In this document: one piece after another, positions 7,556-16,454 of the stretch
Numbering within the stretch: position 1 is the first letter of the stretch
Layout: the number at the start of each line of letters is the position of its first letter
Assembly (NCBI GenBank): GCA_046046915.1
Contig: JBJOIT010000024.1
Coordinates: 1-46,723 of the forward strand
Reading direction: 5' to 3'
Source of the DNA: JBEEJZ01 sp046046915
Lineage (GTDB): Bacteria; Pseudomonadota; Gammaproteobacteria; Burkholderiales; Burkholderiaceae_C
Length of the DNA: 46,723 nucleotides
Program-made: the position numbers and the translations under genes
The notes under the pieces: model-generated
What the model saw: the letters and a program-made list of their open reading frames with translations, nothing else
The model's database searches: none
Told to the model about the DNA's origin: nothing

Positions 7556-9268
7556 TTAAAACTTGGGTAGGTTGAACTGGGGTGGCACACCCATGCGTGC
7601 GTTAATGACCCACTGCTGCGCAATCGACAAAATGTTGTTCGTGATCCAGTAAAGCACCAGGCCGGACGGAAAGAAGAAAAACATCACGCTGAACACCAGG
7701 GGCATGATCCACATCATTTTGGCTTGCATGGGATCTGGTGGTGCTGGATTCAAAGCCGTTTGCAAAAGCGTAGTCGCCGTCATGACCAGGGGCAGGATGT
7801 AGTACGGATCTGGGGCCGAGAGGTCGTGAATCCACATGACCCAGGGTGCATTGCGCATCTCTACGGTTGAGAGGAGCACCCAGTACAGGGCGATGAAGAC
7901 CGGGATCTGAATCATGATGGGAAAGCATCCACCCATCGGATTGACTTTTTCTTCACGATAAATACGCATCATCTCCTGCTGCATTTGTTGCGGCTTGTCC
8001 TTCAGCCGCTCGCGCATTTCCATGATCTTTGGGTTAATCGCCTTCATCTTGGCCATGCTGGAGTAGGCCTTGGCGTTGAGCCAGTAAAAAGCAATCTTCA
8101 GCAACAACACCAGAGCGACGATAGACCAACCCCAGTTGCCAATGAAACCTTGCAGCTTGTCCAACAGCCAGTACAAAGGTTTGGCCAGGATGGTCAACCA
8201 ACCATAGTCTTTCACCAGCTCCAAACCTGGCGTCAAAGACTCGAGCACTTTTTCCTCCTGGGGTCCAGCAAAGAACTTGGCCTCCACCGTTTTGCTCGCA
8301 CCTGGGGCAATGGCATCCAAAGGTGCAATCATGGTTGCTCGGTAGCAGCAGTCTGCCAATGACGAACCAATGTCCACAGCATCAAGAGAGAAACTTCGTT
8401 TGATGCCATCGGGCAATATCCAGGCACTGGCAAAGTAGTGCTGAACCATGGCGACATAACCGTTGGTCGCTTCTTTTTCAACATCTACCTTTTTGCTCTT
8501 GATATCGGAGAACTCGACCTTTTGATACTTCTTCGCTTCCGTGTAAACGGCTGGGCCCGTGAAAGTGGAATAAAAAGAAGACTCGCCTGGAGGCTTATTG
8601 CCATCACGCACCAGCTGGAGGTAAAGCTCTGGAGAAATGGGCGTCGTGCCGGCGTTAAACACGTCATGCTGAACTTTGATGGCATACGAGCCGCGGCTCA
8701 AAACGTAAGACTTGATGACTTTGACACCGCCGACTTCTGGCGACTCAAAACGTACGGTGAGCTCGTTTGAACCATCTTTGAGCGCGCGCTCAGCAGATAC
8801 AACCTTCATGACCGTCTTGTGATTTGGCAGAGCCGCGGTAGAAGCGCCTCCAATCAAACCGGTCTGTGCCAAGTAAACGCGATCCTTGCTGTCATCCAGC
8901 AAAACAAAATTCTTACTCTTGTCGCTCAGCGATACATGCTTGAGCAACTCCGCACGAACCAACGAACCGCCTTCTGAGTCAAATCCTAGCTTCAATACGT
9001 CTGTGACGACTTCAAACTGCTCGCGCGGTATTTGTGCTTGCGGTTCAGCTGCGGCTGTCGCTGTGGCCACGACTTGGGCGATGGCCGTTGAAGGCTGCTT
9101 TTCCAGCTTCGGGCTAACGCCAGCAGCGGCACCTGGAGCCGTTGATACGGATGCAGGCGAGGGGAAAAAAGTGGCTTTGTTCCCCGTGTGGATTTGCCAT
9201 CGATCCCACAGCAGCACCATGGAAAAGCCAAAAATGACCCACAAGATAGTTCGGCGAATGTCGTTCAT
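7556..9268 (-). CDS. yidC: Membrane protein insertase YidC
   Basis: A 570-aa YidC/Oxa1 insertase of the Gram-negative type. It has an N-terminal signal-anchor (about 7-24), a low-complexity Ala/Pro linker, a large periplasmic beta-sandwich domain (about 75-345), and the C-terminal core of five transmembrane helices with GGCFPIMIQIPVFIALYWVL and LQTALNPAPPDPMQAKMMWIMPLVF. It inserts inner-membrane proteins alone or with SecYEG. The start overlaps the yidD stop by four bases. Gene order rpmH-rnpA-yidD-yidC is the conserved bacterial origin-linked operon. Confidence 0.97.
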   Translation of the reverse strand: MNDIRRTILWVIFGFSMVLLWDRWQIHTGNKATFFPSPASVSTAPGAAAGVSPKLEKQPSTAIAQVVATATAAAEPQAQIPREQFEVVTDVLKLGFDSEGGSLVRAELLKHVSLSDKSKNFVLLDDSKDRVYLAQTGLIGGASTAALPNHKTVMKVVSAERALKDGSNELTVRFESPEVGGVKVIKSYVLSRGSYAIKVQHDVFNAGTTPISPELYLQLVRDGNKPPGESSFYSTFTGPAVYTEAKKYQKVEFSDIKSKKVDVEKEATNGYVAMVQHYFASAWILPDGIKRSFSLDAVDIGSSLADCCYRATMIAPLDAIAPGASKTVEAKFFAGPQEEKVLESLTPGLELVKDYGWLTILAKPLYWLLDKLQGFIGNWGWSIVALVLLLKIAFYWLNAKAYSSMAKMKAINPKIMEMRERLKDKPQQMQQEMMRIYREEKVNPMGGCFPIMIQIPVFIALYWVLLSTVEMRNAPWVMWIHDLSAPDPYYILPLVMTATTLLQTALNPAPPDPMQAKMMWIMPLVFSVMFFFFPSGLVLYWITNNILSIAQQWVINARMGVPPQFNLPKF

Positions 9269-9534
9269 GAGGTTTTCTTGTCAGAAGAAGAAAAATGCAA
9301 ACAGGTGAATAGACCCGGCGAATGGTCGGGCACGGGGTCTAGGCCCCCATCGCACCAAGGGTGACATCGTCCCAGACGCTTGAGCGTAAAGTAGCTTCCG
9401 ACAGCAGCACCGTGCCGCTCAATAGCCCCAATGGCATAAACAGAACAGCTTGGTTCAAAGCGACAGGCCGACCCTAGCCATGGGCTCAAAAGTAGGCGAT
9501 AAGCCCTGACGACACCGATGAGCAGCCTTTTCAT
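9265..9534 (-). CDS. yidD: Membrane protein insertion efficiency factor YidD
   Basis: An 89-aa small protein with the YidD core, in which RAYRLLLSPWLG and RFEPSCSVYAI are followed by RLGRCHPWCDGGLDPVP. The conserved Cys residues are present. The family aids YidC-dependent membrane insertion and associates peripherally with the inner membrane. It overlaps rnpA and yidC by four bases each, so the three genes are translationally coupled. Confidence 0.93.
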   Translation of the reverse strand: MKRLLIGVVRAYRLLLSPWLGSACRFEPSCSVYAIGAIERHGAAVGSYFTLKRLGRCHPWCDGGLDPVPDHSPGLFTCLHFSSSDKKTS

Positions 9535-9986
9535 TTTGCTGGCGTCGGGTTCATTTCTTGCGCCATTTGCGATCCACGTGAGACCAGACGACCCAACAAC
9601 TGTTGAAGTTCAGCACGAACCGCCTGCTTCAGTGCGTCAGACGTGGCACTGACAAACTGCTTCCGGTCAAAACCGGATCGAAGGCGTATCACATACGCAG
9701 CCACAGGCATGTCGACAGCGAGCGAAGAACATGCGTTGTAAATCTGGCGCTTGATCGCATTACGGGTCACGGCACGTTTTGCCCATCGTTTGGGCACCAT
9801 GGCACCGACCCAAAGTGAATGGGTCGCAAAGAGGGGCTTGCTGCTAGCGGCGTTTGCCTGGGCGTCCTCACCATGCGCAAAAGCCTGCGTTAGGGGCAGG
9901 CTATGCAGAGCAAAGTGACTGGTGCGTGAAAGCGTGCTCCCAGACAGTACCGACTGGAACTGTGCTCGCGTTTGAAGTCGCTGCAC
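9531..9986 (-). CDS. rnpA: Ribonuclease P protein component RnpA
   Basis: A 151-aa basic protein with the RnpA RNA-binding signature (KRWAKRAVTRNAIKRQIY, the 'RNR' region). It is the protein subunit that helps the catalytic RNase P RNA mature tRNA 5' ends. It is longer than the roughly 120-aa E. coli protein owing to a loop after residue 35 and a C-terminal tail. The start is GTG. It lies 87 bp downstream of rpmH and overlaps yidD by four bases. Confidence 0.93.
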   Translation of the reverse strand: MQRLQTRAQFQSVLSGSTLSRTSHFALHSLPLTQAFAHGEDAQANAASSKPLFATHSLWVGAMVPKRWAKRAVTRNAIKRQIYNACSSLAVDMPVAAYVIRLRSGFDRKQFVSATSDALKQAVRAELQQLLGRLVSRGSQMAQEMNPTPAK

Positions 9987-10073
9987 GCGATGATCGACGC
10001 TGATGAAAATTTGTCAGGTGCTGCGGCTTGCTAGCGACGGTTAACTATCGAAGCCAGGCGCACCCAGGCAACA

Positions 10074-10208
10074 TTAGACCGCCAGGCGCTTGCGGCCTTT
10101 GGCGCGACGAGCATTAATCACCGCACGACCACCGCGGGTCTTCATGCGAACCAGAAAGCCGTGGGTGCGAGCGCGGCGAATCTTGGAGGGTTGATAGGTA
10201 CGTTTCAT
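10074..10208 (-). CDS. rpmH: 50S ribosomal protein L34
   Basis: A 44-aa gene. The product begins MKRTYQPSKIRRARTHGF and ends KGRKRLAV, an exact fit to bacterial L34 in length and in its very basic composition. L34 is a late-assembly large-subunit protein. rpmH next to dnaA, on the opposite strand, is a hallmark of bacterial origins. A good promoter lies 43-71 bp upstream of its start. Confidence 0.97.
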   Translation of the reverse strand: MKRTYQPSKIRRARTHGFLVRMKTRGGRAVINARRAKGRKRLAV

Positions 10209-10250
10209 TTTGGAATCCTGTTTTGGCGTCTGCCGAGAAGTTAGCCCGCG

Positions 10251-10279
10251 ATTATGGCAAATTTGTCGATTGGGAGCAA
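10251..10279 (-). promoter_or_regulatory. Promoter of rpmH operon
   Basis: On the minus strand, -35 TTGCTC (10274-10279), a 17-bp spacer and -10 CATAAT (10251-10256, 5 of 6 to consensus). The predicted start of transcription is about 35 bases before the rpmH ATG. Confidence 0.6.
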
Positions 10280-10350
10280 GATGCCCTGTGCCTACACGGC
10301 AGGCACCCCAAACGCTGTCGCCTTTGCACTCTGTTGATCAAGGAATCGGA

Positions 10351-10379
10351 TTGTGGATAAATTCTTGATAAATTAGAAT
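10351..10379 (+). promoter_or_regulatory. dnaA promoter overlapped by a DnaA box
   Basis: -35 TTGTGG (10351-10356), a 17-bp spacer and -10 TAGAAT (10374-10379). A perfect DnaA box (TGTGGATAA, 10352-10360) covers the -35, the arrangement expected for autorepression by DnaA. A second, one-mismatch box CTATCCACA lies in the leader at 10401-10409. Confidence 0.6.
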
Positions 10380-10426
10380 CTCATGCTTTGCCAAGCACAT
10401 CTATCCACAAAAATCCGACAACAACA

Positions 10427-11839
10427 ATGACAGAGGGACTAACGGATAAACAAGCAGTTAGCGGCGACTCGGATGTAGGCCCAAGTCTTTGGCTGGCCTG
10501 TATTGAGCAGCTTGCGCAAGAACTTCCAGAGCAGCAATTCAACACATGGATCAGGCCGCTCACAGCACTTACATCGCCTGACTTATCCAAAACAACAATT
10601 TATGTAGCCAACCGGTTCAAGATGGATTGGGTGCGCGCTCAGTACAGCGGACGCATTGCTGCCTTGTTGGAAAAGTTGACCGGTCAGACCGTGCTCGTGG
10701 AGCTTGCACTCGCCCCCCGAGATGCCCCGGCCAGATCTTCAACGGTCCAAAGGCCCTCTGAAGTTGCGCCGGTGTCCGAGTCCGCGGACACCCCGGAAGA
10801 AGCTGTGCAAGGGGTTTTGAAAAACCGTCTCAACTCCGGGCTGACTTTCGATAGTCTTGTTGAAGGCACGGCAAACCGCATGGCGCGGGCGGCAGCCATT
10901 CACGTCGCTGGCATGCCTGGCCAGATGTACAACCCACTGTTCATTTATGGCGGTGTAGGGCTCGGTAAAACACATTTGATGCACGCCGTCGGCAATCGCT
11001 TGTTGGCGGACCGGCCAAATGCCAAAGTGTTGTACATCCATGCAGAGCAATTTGTCTCAGACGTGGTCAAGGCATATCAGCGCAAGACATTTGATGAGTT
11101 CAAGGAACGCTATCACTCGCTGGATTTATTGCTGATTGACGACGTTCAATTTTTTGCGAACAAGGAACGTACGCAAGAAGAGTTTTTTAATGCATTCGAG
11201 GCACTGCTCGCCAAAAAATCACATATTGTGATGACGAGCGACACCTATCCAAAGGGCCTTGCTGACATCCATGAGCGCCTTGTTTCCCGTTTTGATTCTG
11301 GTCTGACAGTTGCGATCGAGCCCCCAGAGCTTGAGATGAGGGTCGCAATTTTGATCAACAAGTCCCGCGCTGAGGGCTCCGAGATGCCTGAGGAAGTTGC
11401 CTTTTTTGTAGCTAAGAATGTTCGGTCCAACGTCCGTGAGCTCGAAGGTGCTTTGCGCAAAATTCTGGCTTACTCCCGTTTCAACCACAAGGAAGTTTCG
11501 ATCCAGTTGGCCCGTGATGCACTGCGTGATTTGCTGTCCATTCAGAATCGGCAAATCTCTGTGGAAAACATACAAAAAACAGTTGCCGACTACTACAAGA
11601 TCAAGGTCGCCGACATGTATTCAAAAAAGAGGCCTGCAAGCATTGCCAGACCCAGGCAAATTGCTATGTACCTGGCCAAGGAACTGACACAAAAGAGCCT
11701 TCCCGAAATTGGAGAATTGTTTGGTGGACGAGATCACACCACCGTACTTCACGCTGTTCGGAAAATTGGCTCTGAAAGACAACAAATGATTGACCTCAAT
11801 CAGCAGTTGCATGTTCTTGAGCAGACGCTCAAGGGTTAG
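10427..11839 (+). CDS. dnaA: Chromosomal replication initiator protein DnaA
   Basis: A 470-aa initiator. Domain I contains LAQELPEQQFNTWIRPL (about 29-45). A short linker is followed by the AAA+ domain with Walker A GGVGLGKT (175-182) and Walker B LLLIDDVQFF (234-243). Domain IV carries the DnaA-box reading signature GGRDHTTV (433-440). It binds DnaA boxes as an ATP complex and melts the origin. A TTG at 10388 is in frame, but the ATG at 10427 fits the promoter and family start better. dnaN follows after 82 bp, then gyrB. Confidence 0.97.
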   Translation: MTEGLTDKQAVSGDSDVGPSLWLACIEQLAQELPEQQFNTWIRPLTALTSPDLSKTTIYVANRFKMDWVRAQYSGRIAALLEKLTGQTVLVELALAPRDAPARSSTVQRPSEVAPVSESADTPEEAVQGVLKNRLNSGLTFDSLVEGTANRMARAAAIHVAGMPGQMYNPLFIYGGVGLGKTHLMHAVGNRLLADRPNAKVLYIHAEQFVSDVVKAYQRKTFDEFKERYHSLDLLLIDDVQFFANKERTQEEFFNAFEALLAKKSHIVMTSDTYPKGLADIHERLVSRFDSGLTVAIEPPELEMRVAILINKSRAEGSEMPEEVAFFVAKNVRSNVRELEGALRKILAYSRFNHKEVSIQLARDALRDLLSIQNRQISVENIQKTVADYYKIKVADMYSKKRPASIARPRQIAMYLAKELTQKSLPEIGELFGGRDHTTVLHAVRKIGSERQQMIDLNQQLHVLEQTLKG

Positions 11840-11921
11840 GTCAGAAAAGGGACAATCGCAAGAAAAGAAGGTTTTGGCCAGAGAGTGGCGGCACCTTGTG
11901 TAGCAAGATTTAGAGGTAGAC

Positions 11922-13028
11922 ATGATCGTTCTTAAAGCAGCTCAAGACAAAGTTTTATCAGTACTCCAGTTGGTTTCAGGCATTGTTGAAAGGCGCAGCA
12001 CGCTGCCCATATTGGCCAATGTGATGCTTCGAAAAACAGGCTCTTCGCTTCAACTGACCACCAGCGATCTCGAAATCCAGATTCGAACCACAGCAGATCT
12101 GGGTGGTGATATCAGTGATTTCGCGACCACCATCGGTGCGCGTAAGTTGATAGACATCCTGAAAACCATGCCTTCGGATCAGACCGTTTCACTAGAAACC
12201 AACGCGTCCAAATTGCTGCTCAAGGGAGGTAAAAGCCGGTTTACGCTTCAGACCTTACCTCCAGAGGACTTCCCGTTGGTCCAGGAATCGGCTCACTTCG
12301 GTCCGGTTTTCAGCGTCCCGCAAAAAACCTTGAAGGATCTTTTAAGCCAGGTCTCCTTCGCCATGGCTGTACACGATATCCGCTATTACCTCAACGGAAT
12401 CCTGTTTGTTGCAGAAGGACGCCAGCTGAGCCTGGTCGCAACCGACGGGCACAGGCTCGCCTTTGCAAGTGCGACCTTGGATGTAGAAGTTCCCAGGCAA
12501 GAAGTCATCTTGCCCCGCAAGACAGTGATTGAAATGCAACGGCTTTTGGTTAACGGCGACGACATGATCGAAATGCAGTTTGCAAATAACCAGGCCAAGT
12601 TCATATTTGGTGGCATGGAGTTTGTCACCAAGCTTGTCGAAGGCAAGTTCCCTGATTACAACCGCGTCATTCCCAAAAACCATCGAAACAGCGTTGTTTT
12701 AGGTCGTACGGCATTGCTTGCCAGCCTGCAACGCACCGCGATCTTAACCAGTGATAAGTTCAAGGGTGTTCGCTTGAACCTAGACCCTGGTACGCTGCGA
12801 GTGGCTTCAAACAACGCCGAACAAGAAGAGGCGATGGACGAGTTGGACATCGACTACGGTGGTGACAGCATTGAAATTGGTTTTAACGTGACGTATCTGA
12901 TTGATGCTCTGGTCAATATGGATCAAGACATGGTCCAGCTTGAGTTAACCGATGGCAACAGTTCAGCACTCTTCACCATACCGGACAACGCCAATTTCAA
13001 GTATGTCGTGATGCCCATGAGAATTTGA
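11922..13028 (+). CDS. dnaN: DNA polymerase III subunit beta (sliding clamp)
   Basis: A 368-aa beta clamp of usual length with three clamp domains. It starts MIVLKAAQDKVLSVLQLVSGIVERR and ends with the family C-terminus YVVMPMRI. It encircles DNA and tethers polymerase III and other clamp-binding enzymes. A GAGG ribosome site precedes the ATG. A GC hairpin at 13058-13081 follows the gene. Confidence 0.97.
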   Translation: MIVLKAAQDKVLSVLQLVSGIVERRSTLPILANVMLRKTGSSLQLTTSDLEIQIRTTADLGGDISDFATTIGARKLIDILKTMPSDQTVSLETNASKLLLKGGKSRFTLQTLPPEDFPLVQESAHFGPVFSVPQKTLKDLLSQVSFAMAVHDIRYYLNGILFVAEGRQLSLVATDGHRLAFASATLDVEVPRQEVILPRKTVIEMQRLLVNGDDMIEMQFANNQAKFIFGGMEFVTKLVEGKFPDYNRVIPKNHRNSVVLGRTALLASLQRTAILTSDKFKGVRLNLDPGTLRVASNNAEQEEAMDELDIDYGGDSIEIGFNVTYLIDALVNMDQDMVQLELTDGNSSALFTIPDNANFKYVVMPMRI

Positions 13029-13057
13029 CGCCACATCAGCACTGGCGCACCTTGGCA

Positions 13058-13081
13058 AAAACCCCCGGTAAACGGGGGTTT
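13058..13081 (+). terminator. Terminator or attenuator after dnaN
   Basis: Hairpin AACCCCCG (13060-13067) against CGGGGGTT (13073-13080) with a 5-base loop, preceded by A4 and followed by a short T run. It lies in the 105-bp dnaN-gyrB gap, so gyrB may have its own promoter or be reached by readthrough. Confidence 0.6.
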
Positions 13082-13133
13082 GGTCATTCAAGAGTTTACA
13101 AATTTGTCCGAATATCGTTAGAAAAAGCCCGTT

Positions 13134-15704
13134 ATGACCGAAGAAAATCAAGCCGTTAAGACCGAGGAAAACACTGCCAGCTCCAATTTTCAGCCGGTAA
13201 TCGACACCAATCAGGCCGGCGCGACAGAAGCTTACGGAGAAGGCTCGATTCAGATCCTGGAAGGACTGGAAGCAGTTCGCAAACGTCCCGGCATGTACAT
13301 AGGCGATACATCAGACGGTACAGGACTGCACCACCTTGTCTTTGAGGTTGTTGATAACTCTATTGATGAAGCGCTTGCTGGGCACTGTGACGATATTTTG
13401 GTGACAATCCACTCAGATAATTCTGTGAGTGTGGTGGACAACGGGCGTGGTATTCCCACCGGCGTCAAGATGGATGACAAACATGAGCCCAAGCGCAGTG
13501 CTGCAGAAATAGCACTCACCGAACTACACGCTGGTGGCAAGTTCAATCAGAACAGTTACAAGGTGTCGGGTGGCTTGCACGGCGTGGGTGTTAGCTGTGT
13601 CAACGCTTTATCCAAAATGCTGAGGCTTACCATTCGACGAGATGGCAAGGTCCATGTGATGGAGTTCAGCAAGGGGTTTGTACAAAACCGTCAAACCGAG
13701 CTGGTCAATGGTATCGAAGTCTCCCCTATGCGGGTGATCGGCGACACCGAGAAAAGAGGCACCGAAGTTCACTTTCTGCCTGACACGGAAATCTTTCAGC
13801 AGAACAGTGACTTCCACTACGAAATTCTTAGTAAGCGGTTGCGTGAGTTGAGCTTTTTGAATAACGGTGTTCGCATCCGACTCAAAGATGAGCGCTCAGG
13901 AAAAGAAGATGACTTTGCGGGTGCCGGTGGTGTTCAAGGGTTTGTGAACTTCATCAACAAAGGAAAAACGGTTTTACATCCCAACGTTTTCCACGCGATG
14001 GGTGACCGTCAAAGCGATCAAGGCACCAACATTGGTGTCGAAGTGGCCATGCAGTGGAACAGCGGCTATAACGAGCAAGTCCTTTGCTTCACCAATAACA
14101 TTCCACAGCGCGATGGTGGCACCCACCTCACAGGCTTGCGGGCTGCCATGACACGGGTGATCAACAAGTACATCGACGAGTCTGAACTGGCAAAAAAAGC
14201 CAAGGTTGAAGTAACAGGCGATGACATGCGTGAAGGCCTCACCTGTGTCTTGAGTGTCAAAGTGCCCGAGCCCAAATTTAGTAGCCAAACCAAAGATAAG
14301 CTGGTCAGCAGCGAAGTACGTGGCCCCGTTGAAGACATCGTGAGCAAGTTATTGGCCGACTACCTGCAAGAGCGCCCGAACGATGCCAAGATCATCGTCG
14401 GAAAAATCATAGAGGCTTCCCGTGCACGCGAGGCTGCCCGAAAAGCTCGCGACATGACAAGACGCAAGGGCGTGTTAGATGGTATGGGACTACCTGGCAA
14501 GCTTGCAGACTGTCAGGAAAAAGACCCCGCGATGTGCGAAATCTACATCGTCGAGGGTGACTCTGCCGGTGGTTCTGCCAAACAAGGACGTGACCGTAAA
14601 TTCCAGGCCATCCTGCCCTTGCGCGGCAAGATTTTGAACGTGGAAAAGGCGCGTTACGAAAAGCTTTTGACGAGCAACGAAATATTGACGCTCATCACAG
14701 CTCTTGGCACCGGTATTGGTAAAGCAGGTGGCAGCACGGGTGGGGACGACTTCAATGTGGCCAAACTCCGGTACCACCGCATCATCATCATGACTGATGC
14801 TGACGTCGATGGTGCTCACATCCGCACACTGTTGCTGACCTTTTTCTATCGTCAGATGCCCGAGTTGGTCGAACGAGGTCACATCTACATTGCCCAGCCG
14901 CCACTCTACAAAGTCAAAGCCGGTAAAGAAGAACTTTATTTGCAAGGTCCTACAGAATTGGATGGGTTTTTGTTACGTGTTGCACTGGTCAACGCCAGCG
15001 TGTTCACAGGTGGTAGCCAACCCACAACTCTTGATGGCTCTACCCTGGCGGAGCTGGCTCGCAAACATATGCTTGCGCAGGGCGTCATCGCACGTCTGCA
15101 AAATTTCATGGATGCAGAAGCACTACGTGCCGTTGCCGATGGTGTTTCTTTGAACCTTGATACTGTTGCCGATGCAGAAACGTCAGCGGCATCATTACAG
15201 GCTCGGTTGCCGGATGCAGAAGTAGCTGGTGAATTCGATATTCGCACCGACAAGCCTATTCTTCGCATCAGCCGCCGACATCATGGCAACGTCAAAAGCA
15301 GTACGCTAACGCAAGACTTCGTGCATGGGTCAGATTACGCGGCCTTGGCTGAGGCTGCCAACACTTTCAGAGATCTTTTGGGTGACGGTGCCAAGGTCAT
15401 GCGTGGAGAGGGTGAGCGTCAGAAGGAAGAAAAAGTCAGTGATTTCCGCGAAGCGATGGCTTGGTTGATTGCGCAGGCAGAACATGCCACTAGCCGCCAG
15501 CGTTATAAAGGCCTTGGGGAGATGAACCCTGAGCAACTTTGGGAAACAACCATGGATCCCACCGTACGTCGTTTGCTACGCGTTCAAATCGACGATGCCA
15601 TTGAGGCCGATCGTGTTTTCACCATGTTGATGGGAGATGAAGTCGAGCCACGACGAGACTTCATTGAGACCAACGCTTTGCGAGCAGGCAATATTGATGT
15701 GTGA
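13134..15704 (+). CDS. gyrB: DNA gyrase subunit B
   Basis: An 856-aa type IIA topoisomerase ATPase subunit. The GHKL ATPase region includes VRKRPGMYIGDTSDGTGLHHLVFEVVDNSIDEA, the DNGRGIP motif and GGLHGVGVS. The TOPRIM domain has EGDSAGGSAKQGRDR and the metal motif DADVDGAHI. The insert between TOPRIM halves found in Gram-negative GyrB is present. About 35 extra acidic/polar residues precede the conserved YGEGSIQILEGLEAVRKRP. With GyrA it introduces negative supercoils. The gene ends at a terminator shared with convergent infA. Confidence 0.97.
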   Translation: MTEENQAVKTEENTASSNFQPVIDTNQAGATEAYGEGSIQILEGLEAVRKRPGMYIGDTSDGTGLHHLVFEVVDNSIDEALAGHCDDILVTIHSDNSVSVVDNGRGIPTGVKMDDKHEPKRSAAEIALTELHAGGKFNQNSYKVSGGLHGVGVSCVNALSKMLRLTIRRDGKVHVMEFSKGFVQNRQTELVNGIEVSPMRVIGDTEKRGTEVHFLPDTEIFQQNSDFHYEILSKRLRELSFLNNGVRIRLKDERSGKEDDFAGAGGVQGFVNFINKGKTVLHPNVFHAMGDRQSDQGTNIGVEVAMQWNSGYNEQVLCFTNNIPQRDGGTHLTGLRAAMTRVINKYIDESELAKKAKVEVTGDDMREGLTCVLSVKVPEPKFSSQTKDKLVSSEVRGPVEDIVSKLLADYLQERPNDAKIIVGKIIEASRAREAARKARDMTRRKGVLDGMGLPGKLADCQEKDPAMCEIYIVEGDSAGGSAKQGRDRKFQAILPLRGKILNVEKARYEKLLTSNEILTLITALGTGIGKAGGSTGGDDFNVAKLRYHRIIIMTDADVDGAHIRTLLLTFFYRQMPELVERGHIYIAQPPLYKVKAGKEELYLQGPTELDGFLLRVALVNASVFTGGSQPTTLDGSTLAELARKHMLAQGVIARLQNFMDAEALRAVADGVSLNLDTVADAETSAASLQARLPDAEVAGEFDIRTDKPILRISRRHHGNVKSSTLTQDFVHGSDYAALAEAANTFRDLLGDGAKVMRGEGERQKEEKVSDFREAMAWLIAQAEHATSRQRYKGLGEMNPEQLWETTMDPTVRRLLRVQIDDAIEADRVFTMLMGDEVEPRRDFIETNALRAGNIDV

Positions 15705-15733
15705 GGTCTAGATCAGCACCACAGGCTTCAAAC

Positions 15734-15770
15734 AAAAAACCCAGTCACTTCAACAATGGCTGGGTTTTTT
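15734..15770. terminator. Bidirectional terminator between gyrB and infA
   Basis: AAAAAACCCAG (15734-15744) pairs with CTGGGTTTTTT (15760-15770), giving a U tract on either strand. It serves gyrB on the plus strand and infA on the minus strand. A smaller hairpin GGGCTTT-ttt-AAAGCCC follows at 15779-15795. Confidence 0.85.
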
Positions 15771-15813
15771 ACTTCACAGGGCTTTTTTAAAGCCCCGGGA
15801 TCAGACGTAAATC

Positions 15814-16068
15814 TTAGTTGGTACGACGTGGCGTCATAGGACCACGGCCTTCGATATGTCGGAAGTTAATGCGACCTTTGGTCAAGTCATACGGGGATAG
15901 TTCCAAGGAAACACGGTCTCCGGCCAGAATACGAATATGGTTCTTGCGCATTTTCCCTGCGGAATAGGCAATCAGCTGATGTCCATTTTCCAAAGTCACT
16001 CGAAAACGAGTGTCAGGCAGGACCTCGTTGACCACACCCATCATTTCAATCAGCTCTTCTTTTGCCAT
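15814..16068 (-). CDS. infA: Translation initiation factor IF-1
   Basis: An 84-aa S1/OB-fold protein with MAKEELIEM, LPDTRFRVTLENGH, KMRKNHIRILAGDRV and LSPYDLTKGRI, all typical of IF-1, plus a short C-terminal tail. IF-1 blocks the ribosomal A site during initiation and acts as an RNA chaperone. Betaproteobacteria often have two infA copies; this one is away from the ribosomal-protein cluster. An AGAGG site precedes the ATG. It is monocistronic with a terminator downstream and a long non-coding stretch upstream. Confidence 0.93.
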   Translation of the reverse strand: MAKEELIEMMGVVNEVLPDTRFRVTLENGHQLIAYSAGKMRKNHIRILAGDRVSLELSPYDLTKGRINFRHIEGRGPMTPRRTN

Positions 16069-16450
16069 TACTTACCTCTTCAATCGTTAATCTGTGCCGT
16101 CGGCTCACCGTATAAATTTCACACAGAAAACGTGCTTTTCGTGCGTCATCAACAACCAGTGCTCGGTATCACCCAGGTTCAAAGGCTAGCCAACGATGGC
16201 ATAAACCTTTCTTGAAAGCACGACTTCGCACAGCGATTTAGCTTTCAACCGCGTCTGGTCTGCATCCATAAGCTACAGCTTGAAGCTAAAGCTGGAAAGC
16301 AAACCCGACTCCGTAACTCTCACGGTAAGAGAGCTACAGCAAAATCAATGTGATTCCGATCACGATTTTTTGCTTTTTAAGTGACTGTCTAATGTATCAC
16401 GGGCTGTTGTTTCACGCATCAACTGACGTAGCAGAGGAAGTTCTGCTACG
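16069..16450. other. 382-bp non-coding region between infA and minE
   Basis: No convincing gene is seen. It must hold the leftward infA promoter. Visible structure: an AGCT array at 16271-16293 (AGCT four times, spaced 6-7 bp, including AGCTT-G-AAGCT), a CRP/FNR-like palindrome GTGATTCCGATCAC at 16350-16363, and a 13-bp hairpin at the minE stop codon. Confidence 0.6.
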
Positions 16451-16454
16451 TCAG
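16423..16454 (-). terminator. 13-bp perfect hairpin at the minE stop codon
   Basis: Arms CTGACGTAGCAGA (16423-16435) and TCTGCTACGTCAG (16442-16454) with a 6-base loop. One arm contains the minE TGA. No U tract follows, so it is a candidate 3'-end stabilising or Rho-linked structure rather than a canonical terminator. Confidence 0.5.

Larger units (their letters stand above)
10209..10426. other. rpmH-dnaA intergenic region, candidate oriC
   Basis: This 218-bp gap between divergent rpmH and dnaA holds one perfect and one near-perfect DnaA box in inverted orientation and a modest AT-rich stretch at 10345-10385. The rpmH-dnaA gap is a common oriC site, but two boxes are few. The alternative is the 18.4-18.8 kb gap. 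Confidence 0.45.

Noticed and set aside
10583..10591. TTATCCAAA in dnaA (and again at 13608-13616 in gyrB) as extra DnaA boxes
   Set aside because: One mismatch each, single, inside coding sequence and not clustered; expected by chance.
16409..16424. TGTTTCACGCATCAAC as a third parS
   Set aside because: Only the left half matches parS; the right half does not mirror it.
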